64,000 nucleotides of DNA. Origin: Pomphorhynchus laevis (taxonomy: Eukaryota; Acanthocephala; Palaeacanthocephala; Echinorhynchida; Pomphorhynchidae). Of the stretch, positions 45,284 to 57,184 are shown in pieces. The translations under genes were made by a program, and so were the position numbers. The first letter of the stretch is position 1, and each line of letters opens with the position of its first letter. Below the pieces are notes generated by a model. It was not told where the DNA came from. It saw nothing but the letters and a program-made list of their open reading frames with translations, and searched no databases. The stretch lies in assembly GCA_012934845.2 (NCBI GenBank), contig WNNJ02001434.1, forward strand, positions 1 to 64,000. The letters run 5' to 3'.

Positions 45284-47290
45284 CTCGAGGTGGTTGTTAA
45301 AACCCCTCTGCACGGAGCAGTCGCGCCAGCAATTGTCCACCTCTCATGACCTAATTCGTTGGAGAATTGAGGAAGATACATTGCTTCGAAGGAGGTTTCA
45401 CTTTGATCCGATAAGAGTAGACTTCTTTCAGGCCACTAACCAGCTCTTTCCCAGGATAGGAAATGAGAGTCTGACCGAATTTAATACCTACCTCTTTTCG
45501 CAAGCTACCGCGATTTTATCGACCACCTATAAAGGTCGTATATACAATCCCACTCCGACGAAACTCAAGGTCCTAGCGAAATTGCTGAACCTCCCTAATC
45601 TCTCTGTTTCCGCCAGACAGGCTCTCTCGAATGAATACTGGAGCACTAGATATAGGTTACAGCTGAGTAGGGATAGGACAAGCATTGCTAGTCTTAATCC
45701 TTCTCAGTCTTCCTTTTGGAAGATTTTCAAGAGGGAGAAGTTTGTTTGCTGGAAGGATAGAGCATTGGGGTGGATAGGGAATTTAGGCCTTGATAAAGTT
45801 TTAGAGGAGTCACTAGCCCTACACAACTATGGAGCCACTCAATCACCTCAACCAATCCCGCCTTGGTGTAACTTCAGGAGTAGGGATCTATCTGTTACGG
45901 ATATCCTTAACTCCTGGGGTCCACTCCCGGGCACCTCCAAATCCGTCGCTCCACTTTCTTCTCGGGTCTGTCAGCTTTTGACAGCTGATCAGAGAAGAGA
46001 GGTGGCCGTCACAATGCTTTTAGCCTCTCCATCCGATGCAGCAGGCATCAATATTAGTAAGCGTGTTTTTGTTCCTAAGAAAAGTCCTGCTCATGCCCTA
46101 AAGATCTGCGACCCATTTCGATTCAAAATGCCCTCGTGTCGATTTACGAAAAAGCGCTTGCGCGTAAAATCCGCGACCATCTGAGTAGGCGTTCGTTAAA
46201 GGTCGCTTGGTCCATTCAGCAGTAGGTGAAGTGGAACAGTTTGTCGGGATAATAGCCATCGTTTAGTTGTGGCTGTTTTCCTTGACTTTTCTGCTGCATT
46301 TGACCGCATCTCCATTTCCTTTGTGATCTCTTCTCTCAGGTCCCTCGGGTTGCCTGCGAGAATTGTGAACAGGGTGGAGATTCTGCTGTACACCAAGCGA
46401 TTTTACTATGAAGACGACCCTGATGCGCGTCAGTTCTACCCTATTACGGGTGTGCCTCAAGGTTCTCCACTTTCTCCAATCTTGTATCTTGCTGCCTCCA
46501 TTAACCTATTCAAAATATTTAAACGCGAACAACGTCTTGTGGTGTATACTGATGACACCACAGCCCTGTTCTCTGGGCACAGGTGCAAAGACGTAGTTTC
46601 TGACATCAGCCGTTTCTTTTTAAGATTAAAAGACCAGCTACCCATATCCAACCTTATTTTAAACTCCGACAAATCGCAGGTGGTTGTCTTTCATGGCTCC
46701 CCTACGACGAAGCAAAAACTTAAGAGATTAGCACTCTCTGCACTCTCCTCCATATTTGCCTCTGAACCACTTCCCACCTTCACAAGTCGAGTAAAATACC
46801 TGGGGTTCACCGTTACGGTGAACTGGTCGGCAAAAGCCGACCTGGATAGACTCAAACGTATCCTGAAGAAAGCTAGGTGGGCCCTGAAACGGGCTCAGCA
46901 TCTGTCGTTGAAAGGGAAAACCCAGGTGCGCCTTTGGGGCACCTGGGCTATCTCGGGATTAGTCTTCTTTTCGAGAGGACGTCCCCCAGAGCAAAGGCTA
47001 AGGTTTCTTAAGCTCCTCGTCTCACGTTTACCCATCATAGTCCTTGCCGATTGGATTCTTCGGGGGGGGGAAGGGGTGAAAGACCCCGTGTGGTTCAGTC
47101 GGAAGGCGGGGTATTGGATTTGTTGGGGGCTCAGATCCCCCTGGATTTGAGGACATGAAGAATGGGAAGACTGCAAGAAAGAAATGAACTGTGTTTCCGT
47201 CTTTAACTGACATTCATTAACTGACTGTTATTACTTTTTTCCATTTATGTTTTGTGATTTAATAAATTCTTTATTATCATTAGTATTATT
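45284..47290 (+). mobile_element. LINE-A copy 5, 5'-truncated
   Basis: It starts abruptly in the endonuclease domain (tctcgaggtggttgttaaaa) within Penelope-like DNA and runs through the RT to the family C-terminus at 47150, a 3' UTR, and an ATT-rich tail (tcattagtattattatttt) near 47278-47298. It is young, close in sequence to copy 4. The 5' truncation is as expected for LINE insertion. Confidence 0.87.
45294..47150 (+). pseudogene. LINE-A copy 5 ORF2 (partial endonuclease + reverse transcriptase)
   Basis: The first frame (45294-46184) runs from MLKPLCTEQSRQQL and SHDLIRWRIEED through the linker to NISKRVFVPKK. A base loss near 46083 shifts the frame, and about 28 bp are missing near 46193 relative to copy 4 (the part encoding NLIPPGFHG). 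The second frame (46269-47150) holds FLDFSAAFDRIS, GVPQGSPLSP and VVYTDDTTALF. The catalytic motif reads YTDD instead of YADD, so this polymerase would probably be altered even in an intact frame. The C-terminus has a short G-run insertion near 47070. Confidence 0.88.
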
Positions 47291-47299
47291 ATTTTGTTG

Positions 47300-47529
47300 A
47301 TAAAAGTTTTATCAACAACTTGATAAAAGTTGTTGATTAAAGTTACTTACAATAAATAACGTACATTTATTACAAGAGTTTAAACTATCCTGTTATCCCT
47401 ATTAACTACTTACACTAATTACATTACTTACAACTCGCTGTTGTTCATCCTCAAAACAATCCTCAAAACACACAATAAATTAACATACAATCGTCCAGCT
47501 TGACACAACACAAACTACAACTTGAAAAT
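47300..47529. other. Short hairpins and 5' leader of the RT-RLE element
   Basis: gttgataaaagttttatcaac and aacttgataaaagttgttg near 47296-47338 form small hairpins. From about 47400 onward a non-coding leader precedes the RT-RLE start codon. Confidence 0.35.
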
Positions 47530-50500
47530 ATGCCAAAGGGCGTGCCATCAGCACTTCCTAGATGTTGCGGTTGTAATGGACCAAATGCTGTTTGCAAGGG
47601 TTGTCGGTGTCGCAAGGCTAACAAGCATTGTACGAACTGTGCAGCGCCTTATTGCTCAAATAACAGCCCTTCTATCAATATGGAGAGACAAAATGCACGC
47701 ACTAATGAGTTTATTGGCGACGACATTAATCAACCGTTGTCAAGCGTTCAGATTACGGCAGCTCCTAACAAACCGCAAATAACATGTCTTCTTCATCTAC
47801 CAACCATATCAACAATTTATGACGAAATTAGAACATTGAGACCAAACCTCTTTCATTCCCCAATTTGTGATGCCAGTAATAGGTTCGTGGACCTTTTGAC
47901 TTCGGCTTACAGTAAATTCACTAACAACCATCATGAACAACCAACTGCATTGAAAGAGGCAGCTGTAATGTGTCAGCTATTACTCCAAAGATTACCGACG
48001 AGAAAAACAGCCGCGTTGCGAAAAGCTCTTGAAAGACGCTTGGATGCATAGCAGAAAGGTGATTTCATAGCCTTGCTAGATGAAGGTATTGTTCTTCAAA
48101 ATGCCGTGAATGCTCAGACTAGAAAACCACGTACGAAGCACAATGACTGCTTAAAATCATTTTCTCGGCTCATGCAATCCGGAAACACAAGAGGTGCGCT
48201 TAATAGTCTTACCATAAAAGAGTCTGACGAACCAGCCTTGTTCAAGATGAACGACGAACTAAATGGACAGACGATTAAGAATATTCTGCTAGATCTTCAT
48301 CCCGCTGCCAGAGACGTGCAAGCGGTCGCTCTCCAAGAAAATAGTCTCAGTGGGAGTATTTCTCACCACCCAGTTGAATACACAGTTATTGATAGAACTA
48401 GGATAACGAAAGCTGCAAAAAATTACAAGGCGGTGCGGGTCGATCCGGAATGACTGCTGTTATAATGAAAACGTTATTGAGCAGTTTCAAGACTCACTCG
48501 CAACGTCTTGCCGATGTTTTAGCTGACATGGCTTATAAAATTGTCACAGAAGCAATAAACCCCACCTATATGGAGGCATTCACGGCCAGCAGGATAATCG
48601 CACTCAATAAAAAACCAGGGATTAGGCCAATAGGAGTTGGCGAGGTCGTCCGACGATTGATTGGTAAGGTTATTCTCGAAGTTGCTTCCACAAAATTGCA
48701 AGCAGTAGCAGGCGTTATGCAACTTTGTGCCGGTCAGCAGGCAGGTATTGAATATGCGATTCGTAGCATAAACACTGAATTCTCGAGAAGCAATATGGTT
48801 GGCTTACTTGCTATCGATGCAGCGAATGCTTTCAATTGTGTCAATAGGAAACTATTGCTGGCAAATGTTGGGATGGTATGTCCAGCTTTATCTGTGCCAC
48901 TTTACAATACATGTTCACATAATACGCAGCTTATCGGGGAAGGCGATATTATCATGGCACAAGAAGGCCTAACACAAGGGGACCCTTTGGCAATGGCGGC
49001 TTTTGCCGTATCTTCGTTGGTGCTTATTCATCGTCTACAAGCCTCAGTTCCCGGCCTTTTCCAGAGATGGTATGCGGATGATGCTTCATTTCTTGGTAGC
49101 TTATCTACACTGCACAAGGCGTGTGAATAGCTTGCAGACAACGGTCCCTACTACGGCTATATTGTAAATCCAGGAAAGTCGAAGCTGTTGATACATCCTA
49201 ATAATGAAGATCTCGCAAAGTCAGCGTTTACAGGAACGAGCATAGAAGTCGTGACAGATGGGTTGGTTATCCTTGGTTCTCCTATTGGTTCGTCAACATA
49301 TAAACAATCTGATGTACACAGCCGGATTTCAAAGTCTATCTCTCTAATCACTAAGCTGACTGACGCTGCTAGGTTTGATGCACACTCGGCTTATTCTGCA
49401 TTCGTATATGGAGCCCAATCAAAGTGGATACACCTTTCAAGGACGACCAAAATCACTCCTGAAAGCATGCAACCATTACACGATGAGATTTATGGGCAAT
49501 TTGTACAAATACTTGTCAACACCGAACTATCTGACATGCAGAAGCAAATTATTGCATTACCAACGTCCGTTGGTGGTCTTGGCATAAGAAGTCCTATCGT
49601 GGAAGTAGTATCGCAGTTTGAGTCATCAAGAATTTTAATGTCCACCTACTCAAAAGATTTGAGTTTTTCTGAATTAATTGATGCCCAACATGAGGCCCGA
49701 AGACTTATAACCAGCACAAACTTAGCCACTGCCAGAGCCAAAAGAGCTGATATCGTCAGATTATTCGAGGATGCGGAAAATATTTTACAGTACGCTAGTT
49801 TGAAGGGCGCATCCAGCTGGTTAACAATCCGTCCACTATCGTTTAAATCATTCCACCTGTCACATCATGAATTTCAAGATGCTGTCGCAGCACGGTATGG
49901 ATGGACACCAAACGACATATCGGGTATATGCATCTGTGGATCAGAGATGTCTTGCTGTCATGCGTTATCGTGTCGTAGGGGTGCCTTGACAATAATTAGA
50001 CATAACGAGATACGAGATACACTATCTAGATATTTGTCCACTGCATGTAGCTGTGTTGCCTTGGAACCGTGCCTGTCAGCAGTACCCGAATGCTACAACT
50101 TTTTGACCAGTACGACAACTCGCACACCTGAAACTCGAGCAGATATTGTGTGCAATGAACTTTTTGGAACTAGGATGGAGCGAACGTTCATCGACGTTTG
50201 TATCTTCAATAATCTTGCACCATCCTATACCATTAAGTCACCATCCGCTGCATTTGAATATCACGAAAGCAGAAAGCGAGCGAAATACGAAGAACGAATT
50301 ATTGATATTGAAAATGCATCCTTTTCTCCATTCGTAGTTTCGACCAACGGCGCTATTGGACCGGCAGCGTCTGCTTTGCTGAAGAACTTAGCTAGAAAAA
50401 TATCAGATAAAAAAGGAACAGACTATAGTGATGAGATGAGCGCTTTGCGCACATCAATCGGCATATCTTCGGCTAGAATGGTATCGGCTTGCTTAAGAGC

Positions 50501-50555
50501 ATCAAGATCAAAGATCCTGCGCCATTCTGGCAACATTCCAATACGGAGACGGTGA
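47530..50555 (+). pseudogene. RT-RLE retroelement, copy 1: Cys-rich domain, reverse transcriptase, restriction-like endonuclease
   Basis: One protein of about 1000 residues is recognisable. It starts at MPKGVPSALP (47530). A Cys-rich N-domain, CCGCNGPNAVCKGCRCRKA, then KHCTNCAAPYC, resembles CXC-type DNA-binding modules. The RT has KKPGIRPIGVGEVVRRLIGK, AIDAANAFNCVNR (48820), GLTQGDPLAMAAFAVSS (48966) and WYADDASFLG (49069). Then ALPTSVGGLGIRSP, a GASSWLTIRPLSF block, a CCHC knuckle CICGSEMSCCHALSC (about 49930-49974) and a nuclease-like region ETRADIV ... RTFIDV ... ESRKRAKY with a PD-(D/E)XK-like spacing. Knuckle plus nuclease at the C-terminus is the layout of RLE-class (R2/NeSL/R4-like) LINEs. 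Lesions: in-frame TAG at 48049 and at 49128, and one lost base near 48430. A decayed relative is at 20525-22085. The clade within RLE elements is not assigned. Confidence 0.85.
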
Positions 50556-50719
50556 TTACATCAAATGAATACTTATTTTAATTTTGTTTGTTTTAAATGA
50601 GCCATTTGCGGGATACCTTGAATGTAATTTTTGAAATAAATCAGGTATATATTAAAAAAATATTATTTTGTTTATACGAAATTATTTTTTCATAAGTGCG
50701 AACAAAGTTTATTTGCAAC

Positions 50720-50730
50720 AAAACGTGATG
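50720..50730. repeat. 11-bp target-site duplication, left copy
   Basis: aaaacgtgatg, repeated exactly at 50829-50839, bracketing a 98-bp LINE-A 3'-end insertion. Confidence 0.75.
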
Positions 50731-50828
50731 TAAGAATTCTCATACATGCTATGTTTTTTCTTTTCTCCAACTGACAACTTTTTTATTATCCGCATGTATT
50801 ATTGTTTTTAAGAAAATCTTTATTTATT
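50731..50828 (+). mobile_element. 98-bp extreme 5'-truncated LINE-A insertion
   Basis: The segment resembles the last part of the LINE-A 3' UTR as seen in copy 6 (54541-54600): ttttcttttctcc, ctgac, and catgtattattgtttt followed by aagaaaatctttatttatt. It is flanked by an exact 11-bp duplication. It is thus a minimal LINE insertion (tail only) at the ORF1 start codon of copy 6. The right-hand duplication includes the ATG at 50837, so the start codon was preserved. Confidence 0.7.
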
Positions 50829-50839
50829 AAAACGTGATG
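50829..50839. repeat. 11-bp target-site duplication, right copy
   Basis: aaaacgtgatg, identical to 50720-50730; its last three bases are the ORF1 start codon of LINE-A copy 6. Confidence 0.75.
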
Positions 50840-52063
50840 AGCGAATTGTGTGCTATCAGAGGATCAAAAGATTCTACAATTGCCGCAGAAATCGGAGAAT
50901 ATCGTGTAAACTCAAACAAAATGCAGGTAACTTCGTCTACAATATCAAACGAGGTAAGTGGTTTGTTACCATCTACTGTAAAAGAGGTAATTGGGGAACT
51001 TCCCCAATACCCAAATTAAAAAATCTGGCGGTTATAAAGCTATCAGCGCCAATAGAGCCCATAAGCTATTTAACATATTTCTGCGTAAGTTTACTGAAAA
51101 ATATAATAATAGAGTCCTATTCCACTCAGTACGCTACTTTGAAGCCGAAATCAAGATCTCCTTCGTTTCCTGGGACCTTGCGAAGGAGTATGAAACCTTT
51201 TTTCACAACGAATTGATGGATCTTGGTACAGTACAATTGAAACCTATACAAGCTTACGTCGAAATTCCGAATCTTCCTCCTCTCCTGGATGAGAAGAATA
51301 TTGAGTCTTTAAAGATATTATTTAGATTAACAAACTTCCGGTCCGTGACTGGGAAGAACAGTGTTCCTCTAACGATAGCTTTTGCGTCCTCTTCCATTGA
51401 TAATGCTGAGATCATAACAAAATACGCATGTAACCCCTTTAGGGGGCATAACTCATAAGCACCGACGAGCTAACTTACCCGCACTGCAATGCTTGCCACG
51501 AATGGGGCCACTGGGGCTCCGGATGTGTTAAGGAGAAGTCTTGTGGGGTATGCAGCCAAACAAATTGCCCGCAAGTTAGCGGGAAGTGCTCCTCCCCACC
51601 CAAGTGTGAAAATCGTGGAGGAGCCCATCCGGTGTAGTCCAGAAGTGTGCGAACTTTAAACTGTATTGTTCCGGCCACCGCTCTTCTCACCCCAGTAAAA
51701 ATATGACTTCGTGACTTTTGGTGAAGTTGCGGGTAGAATGACTGACAACGACATCATCAGGTTAGTCGACTCCACTAGACAAGCAATCTTCAAGCAATTG
51801 AATAACTTGATCCAGAAACAGCTTGTATTATTTTTACCGGTCCAGTAATCGCCGACCCTCCGGTCCTGAATGAATCAAAGAAAAGAGGAGCATCCTCACA
51901 CAGAGTTCCTCCTGTGAAGATCGGGAAAATGTTAAAATCTAAGGCCGAAGAAGCAGCCGTTGCACTTATGGGAAATGAAGACAATGCCCGTGGGTAAGTG
52001 GTGTCTTCCTTAGTAGGGACTTGTGTTGGAAGGGGCGACCTTTCCGCCCCTAGCTCCGTCTAG
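50837..52063 (+). pseudogene. LINE-A copy 6 ORF1, broken
   Basis: MSELCAIRGSKDSTIAAEIG, continuing to GELPQYPN and a stop. The family sequence ELPPIPKLKN resumes in the next frame, so a C has been lost from the same C-run as in copy 4. The frame 50991-51458 gives the RRM-like middle (SFVSWDLAKEYETFFHNEL). Knuckles HCNACHEWGHWGSGC and CGVCSQTNC lie at 51480-51580; the third knuckle reads CENRGGAHPV and has lost a Cys. The tail PSSV ends at 52063. Confidence 0.85.
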
Positions 52064-52096
52064 GTAAAGGCAATCCCACCCAGCTAATCTAACGCA

Positions 52097-54468
52097 ATGC
52101 AGAGTACTCGTGAGCCTTTTTCACTAAATATCCTTCAGTGGAATTCGGGAGGTGCTTCTGCCCTTAGACTTCTATCCGGTAGAGATGCAGATGTCATAGT
52201 CTTTCAGGAGACGCGGTCTATCCGTCTCCCCCAGGACATTACTCGATTCATCCCTAATCACATGTATTCTCACTATACTCCGTACATAACCCCACCTCAC
52301 TCTTCTTCGTCTCACGGTCTTCTAACCCTAGTAAAATGTTACCTAAGATCCTCCCTCATGCTAAACTACTCTTGTCCATCCCTGTCTTGTTTGGTTATAT
52401 CACACTGTAAGAACGGTAAATGCCTCAGTCTAGCCAATATCTGCATCCCTCTGGTGAGATTTACAATAACCGTGACCTCCTGGATAGGATTGTGGATAGT
52501 GGCTATTGTATGGTACTTGGTGATTTCAACGAAAGAACTGGTCGTTGGATTAATGCAGCACTCCGCAGAGCTAGGAACGACTATCTTATTCATAAACCAC
52601 CGTCCCTACATTTCATTACACATCAACGAACTCTCTCCTCGACATACTACTGCTTCATAAGAGGTGGTTGTTGAAACCCCTCTGCATGGAGCAGTCGCGC
52701 CAACATCTGACCACCTCTGATGACCTAATTCGTTGGCGGATGGAAGAGGATACGTTGCTTCGGAGGAAATCCAACGCTTCGCCTGAATTGGGCATGAGAG
52801 TCTGACCGAATTTAATTTCTACCTCTCTTCGCAAGCTACCGCGTTGCTCTCGACTACCTATAAAGGTCGTATTTAGTCCCACTACGACAAAACTCAAGAC
52901 CTTAGCTTATGTGCTGCGTCTCTCCAATCTCTCTGTTTCTGCCAGACAGGCTCTTTGGAATGAATATTGCAACACTATGTTTAGGTTCCAACTGGGTAAG
53001 GAAAAGGCAAGCATTGCTTTCCTTAATCCAGCTCAGTCTTCCTTTTGGAAGATATTTAAGAAGGAGAAAATTGTCTGTTGGAAGAATAGAGCATTGTGCT
53101 GGATTGGAAAAATAGGTCTTGATAGTGTTGGAGGAGTCATTATCCCTACAAAATTATGGAGATACTCAATTACCTCAGCCAATCCTGCATTGGGGGGACT
53201 TCAGCAGCAAGGACCTAACTGACACAGATATCCTTAACTCCTGGGGGCCTTCCCAAGCACATCCAAATCTACCGCTCCACTTTCTTCTCGGGTGTCAGCT
53301 TTTGACAGCCGAACAAAGAAGATAAGTGGCCGTTACAATGCTATTAGCATCCCCTTTGACCGACATAAACATTAGTCGTAGAATTTTTATATCTTAGGTC
53401 CAGCATTCCTGACCTGCGGCCCACTCCCTCATCTCAATTTACAAAAAAGCGCTTGCACGTAAAACGCGACCATCAATTACCAGGCGTAATTTTATTGCAT
53501 CAGGTTTTCATGGGTATGTAAAAGAGCGCTCGGCCCTTTCAGCAATAGGTAAGGTGCAGCAGTTCTGTCGAGATAATAGCCATCATATCATTGTGGCTGT
53601 TTTCCTTTACTTTTCTGCTGCATTTGATCGTATTTCCATACCCTTCGTTATCTCCTCTCTCATGTCTCTCGGGTTGCCTGCGAGAATTGTTAACAGGGTG
53701 GAGATTTTGTTGTACATCAAGCGATTCTTCTATGAAGACGACCCTAATGCGCGTCGCTTCTACCCTATTTCGGGTGTGACTCAAGGATCCCCACTTTCTC
53801 AAATCTTGTATCTTGCTGTCTCCATCGTACTCTATCGAAAATTTAAACGCGATCTACATCTGGTGGTATACGCTGATGATATGACAGCCTTGTTTCCTGG
53901 ACGCAGGTGCAAAGATGTAGTCTTGGACATCAGCCGTCTCTTTTTAAGATTAAAAGATCAGCTCCCGCTTCCAATATTATTTTAAATTCCAGCAAATCGC
54001 AGGTGTTTGTCTTTCATGGCACTTCTGCGACCAAAAGGATACTTAAGAGATTAGCACTCTCTGCACTCTCCTCCATTTTGCAATCTCATCCACTCCTTAT
54101 CTTCTCGAGTCGAGTAAAATACCTGAGGTTCACTGTTACGGTGAATTGATCGGTGAAAGAGCTGACCTAAATGTACTTAAACGTATTCTGAAGATATCTA
54201 GGTGGGCCCTGAAACGGACTCAGCATCTGCTATTAAATGGGACAACCCAAGTGCGCCTCTGGGGTACTTAAGCTATCTCGGGATTAGTCATCTTTTCTAG
54301 AGAACGTCCCCTGGTGCAAAGGCTAAGAATTCTCAAGTTCCTTGTATCTCGTTTACCTAGCGTAGTTCGCCTCGATTAAGCTCTTCTGGAGGTGAAAGAC
54401 TCCGGGTGGTTCAGTTGGAAGGCGGCGTGTTGGATTGGTTGGAGGGCTCAAATCCTATTGGTACATGA
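52097..54468 (+). pseudogene. LINE-A copy 6 ORF2, broken
   Basis: The N-terminal endonuclease frame 52097-52660 starts as in copy 4 but loses frame near 52445. Later pieces include the linker (52911-53222) and the RT core 53554-53985 with FLYFSAAFDRIS (the usual Asp is Tyr), GVTQGSPLSQ and VVYADDMTALF. The first RT catalytic Asp position is therefore changed. A deletion around 52770-52800 removes part of the linker. The C-terminal region is disrupted by several stops and ends near 54468. Confidence 0.87.
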
Positions 54469-54659
54469 GGCTGTAGGTTTTGAAAAAGAAAAAACGATGC
54501 AATTTAACTGTGGTTCGCTTGATTGCCTTGTTTTTATTGTTTTTCTTTTTTCCTGTTGACCGTATAATCCATGTATTATTGTTTTAAAACAATCTTATTA
54601 TTATAATTTTGTTAATAATATAATATAAATATATTTTTGAAATAATTTTGTAAATACGA

Positions 54660-55045
54660 AATCATATTTCTATATGGAATGATTTTGTGCACATGGAATG
54701 ATTTTGGTTACACCGAATGATTTTATTCACAGAATAATTTTGTTCATTCGAAATAATTTTGTTCCCATTAAATGATAATGGAATGATTTTGTGCACATGG
54801 AATGATTTTGGTTACACCAAATGATTTTATTCACAGAATAATTTTGTTCATTCGAAATAATTTTGTTCCCATTAAATGATAATGGAATGATTTTGTGCCA
54901 TAGAATGATTTGGTTCACACGATATGACTTTGTTCACATGAAATGATTTTGTTTACACGATATGATTTTATTCACACTGAATAATTTTGTTAATACGAAA
55001 TCATATTTGTATATGGAATAATTTTGTGCACATGGAATGATTTTG
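54660..55045. repeat. Minisatellite with nested higher-order repeat
   Basis: The basic unit is about 17-18 bp, of the form ggaatgattttgttcacac, with variants. A block of about 105-110 bp, made of six units and starting at ggaatgattttgtgcacat, occurs twice in succession (from about 54676 and 54780) almost unchanged, then decays into diverged units to about 55045. Confidence 0.85.
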
Positions 55046-55136
55046 CAATTTTTATTCACTAAGCGAACAAATTTATCCAGGTAGACTTATTCTTATTAAA
55101 ACCTTATTTCCATCAAAATTAAGATTGGAGGTCATC

Positions 55137-55280
55137 AAGAGGAACTGCTATGCAAACATGTTTCAGCCCCAATTCCTCGACCCAACATGGCAGCAAAGCC
55201 AAATACATCCTAATGACGTATTTCATCCGATGAAATTTGAATATCTATTGTAACATCTTATTCTAATTCAAAGTATATTA
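55137..55280 (+). repeat. Dispersed core repeat R, copy 4
   Basis: ggtcatcaagaggaactgct, then caattcctcgacccaacatg, gcagcaaagccaaatac and taatgacgtatttcatccga. Closely parallels 14541-14680 and 36928-37040. Confidence 0.7.
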
Positions 55281-55555
55281 ATTTATTATCCATCCATAAA
55301 AAATTTCTTAATAATAATTTAAATTTATTTTAAATAATATTTTGATAATTTTAAAAATATACATTTTAATATTAAGATTTTTCCTTATTCTAGCTTAATT
55401 ACTTATTCTGATGCAAAGTATAATATTTATTATCCACAAAAGTTTTCCACTTAATAATTTAATTTGCTGATTTATATATTTTACTATTTTCTGTTTGATA
55501 TTAATAGTAACTATATTAATAGTAATATAATACTATATTAATAGTAATATTAATA

Positions 55556-56420
55556 TTAATAGTAACCTAGTTTAAAATGTGTATCTATTAATATGTGTAT
55601 AGTATAGTAATAATAATTAATAATGTAATAATGTGTATAGTATAGTAATACTATATTATAGTAACCTAGTTTAAAATGTGTATCTATTAAATTATTTAAA
55701 TGATTTTGAAGAAAGCCAATATCATTACATATTGTTGCAATTCTTAAAATTTCATTATTTAATGAATTATATTTTATATTATATAGTATGCATGAATGCT
55801 CATGCAAAATTTATCATTAATATTGGTTTTATTAAGAACGAGGCTACCTGGATAAATTTGTTCGCTTATTGAATAAAAATTACTAGAATTAAATCATCAA
55901 TATATCGAAACATATATTTCATATCTTTATATAATTTAGACTTATTTTTTAAATAAAAAATATGTCATCTTTACGATATAAATTAAAAGTAGTTTTAGTT
56001 AATGTTAATTTAATGTTCATATCTAGATATACACCTTCTTTATCATTAATATTGGTTTTGTTAAGAATAAGGCTACCTGGATAAATTTGTTCATTAATCG
56101 AATAAAAATTATTAGAATCAAATACACATATATCATCAATGTATCGAAACATATATTTCATATATTTATATGTTTAGATTTAGTTTTTACACAGTTATGA
56201 ACAAATTCATATTCTATAAAGCTTAAAAACAAGTCAGCTATAATTGGGCTACTATTACCCATTGGAACACCTTTTACTTGTCTAAATATAGATGTCCCTA
56301 CTTTTAAATAATTTTGATTTATCAAAATTATCGATATTTTCAGTTTTTTACATAATTTGTTTCTCTCGGGTTCGTTAGCATCACGAAATGTTAAACACGT
56401 TATTTTTTTATTTTTGTCAT
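55556..56420 (-). mobile_element. Penelope-like element, RT core (decayed, partly duplicated)
   Basis: On the minus strand the RT palm is readable: FRQVKGVPMGNSSPIIADLF (about 56285-56226) followed by FLSFIEYEFV, then MKYMFRYIDDICVFDSNNF (56161-56105) with the catalytic YIDD, then YLDMNIKLTL and FNLYRKDD. GVPMG-x-x-x-SP and FRYIDDI are Penelope-type RT motifs. A second, diverged copy of the YIDD-to-PGSLI region lies at 55810-55930. The C-terminal part (MHEHSCILYNIKYN ...) is at 55807-55660. No GIY-YIG endonuclease was found. It is complementary in content to the 5' pieces at 43-45 kb. Confidence 0.75.
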
Positions 56421-57184
56421 TTTTTGTTAAAAATTCATTTTAAAATCGATATTTATATTCATATTTATGGTTGGTTACATTAAATTTTAGACAAGACTAA
56501 ACGGTTGCTTCAAATTTAAAAAAGTTTTATCAACTCTGTAGTTAAAGATATACTACCTAATATGGGTATATATATTTATATTATTTAATCATTTTGGAAT
56601 AAATTAGTGTGCTGTAATTCTGTAAATTTAATTAAATTTATAGTGTTTTGGAGGAAAACCAAAACATTCTGCTCATTTCTGCTCAATAGATAGAGATATA
56701 TTACCAGATGTAGGTAGATATACGTGGTATATCTCATGCCTATCGGTTGTAACACAAATATTGGCACATGTAAAGTGATAACACCACATCCAATAAAAAT
56801 CAGTAAGTTTTATGATGTTTAGTGTTATTAAAGCAGCTCCAGGTCTTAAGCGAAGATTAAAGATATTAGATAAGTCTAAAGTCAGCATTGATAGCTTAGC
56901 AACACACAATGTGGTTTTTTACAGTAATTTATTTTGATTTATTATATTTATCTATTATTATATTAATAATAAATAAATTATTTATTTATCCGAAATAAAT
57001 AATCAATTCGTTTCGCTCTATTTCTTAACAAAATTAATTTTTGAACAAAACATGCAAATACCAGAATTTATGAAAACACAAAAATATAATTATTTTTTAA
57101 TTCTATAATAGCTTCGTTGCTATTATAGAATAGCAACGCATTCTATAATATAGCATTTTATAATATATAAAATTCTATAACATA

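Larger units (their letters stand above)
50837..54610 (+). mobile_element. LINE-A copy 6, full length, heavily decayed
   Basis: ORF1 (50837-52063) and ORF2 (52097-54468) are followed by a 3' UTR and a tail aatcttattattataatttt near 54590-54610. It has many more lesions than copies 4 and 5, so it is older. The ORF1-ORF2 spacer and the ORF2 start (MQSTREPFSLNILQWNSGG) are conserved. Confidence 0.88.

Noticed and set aside
50731-50836. A HeT-A-like arrangement, in which a LINE carries a 3'-UTR 'tag' from an upstream neighbour at its 5' end
   Set aside because: The tag-like segment is bracketed by an exact 11-bp direct repeat, so a separate, extremely 5'-truncated LINE insertion explains it better.
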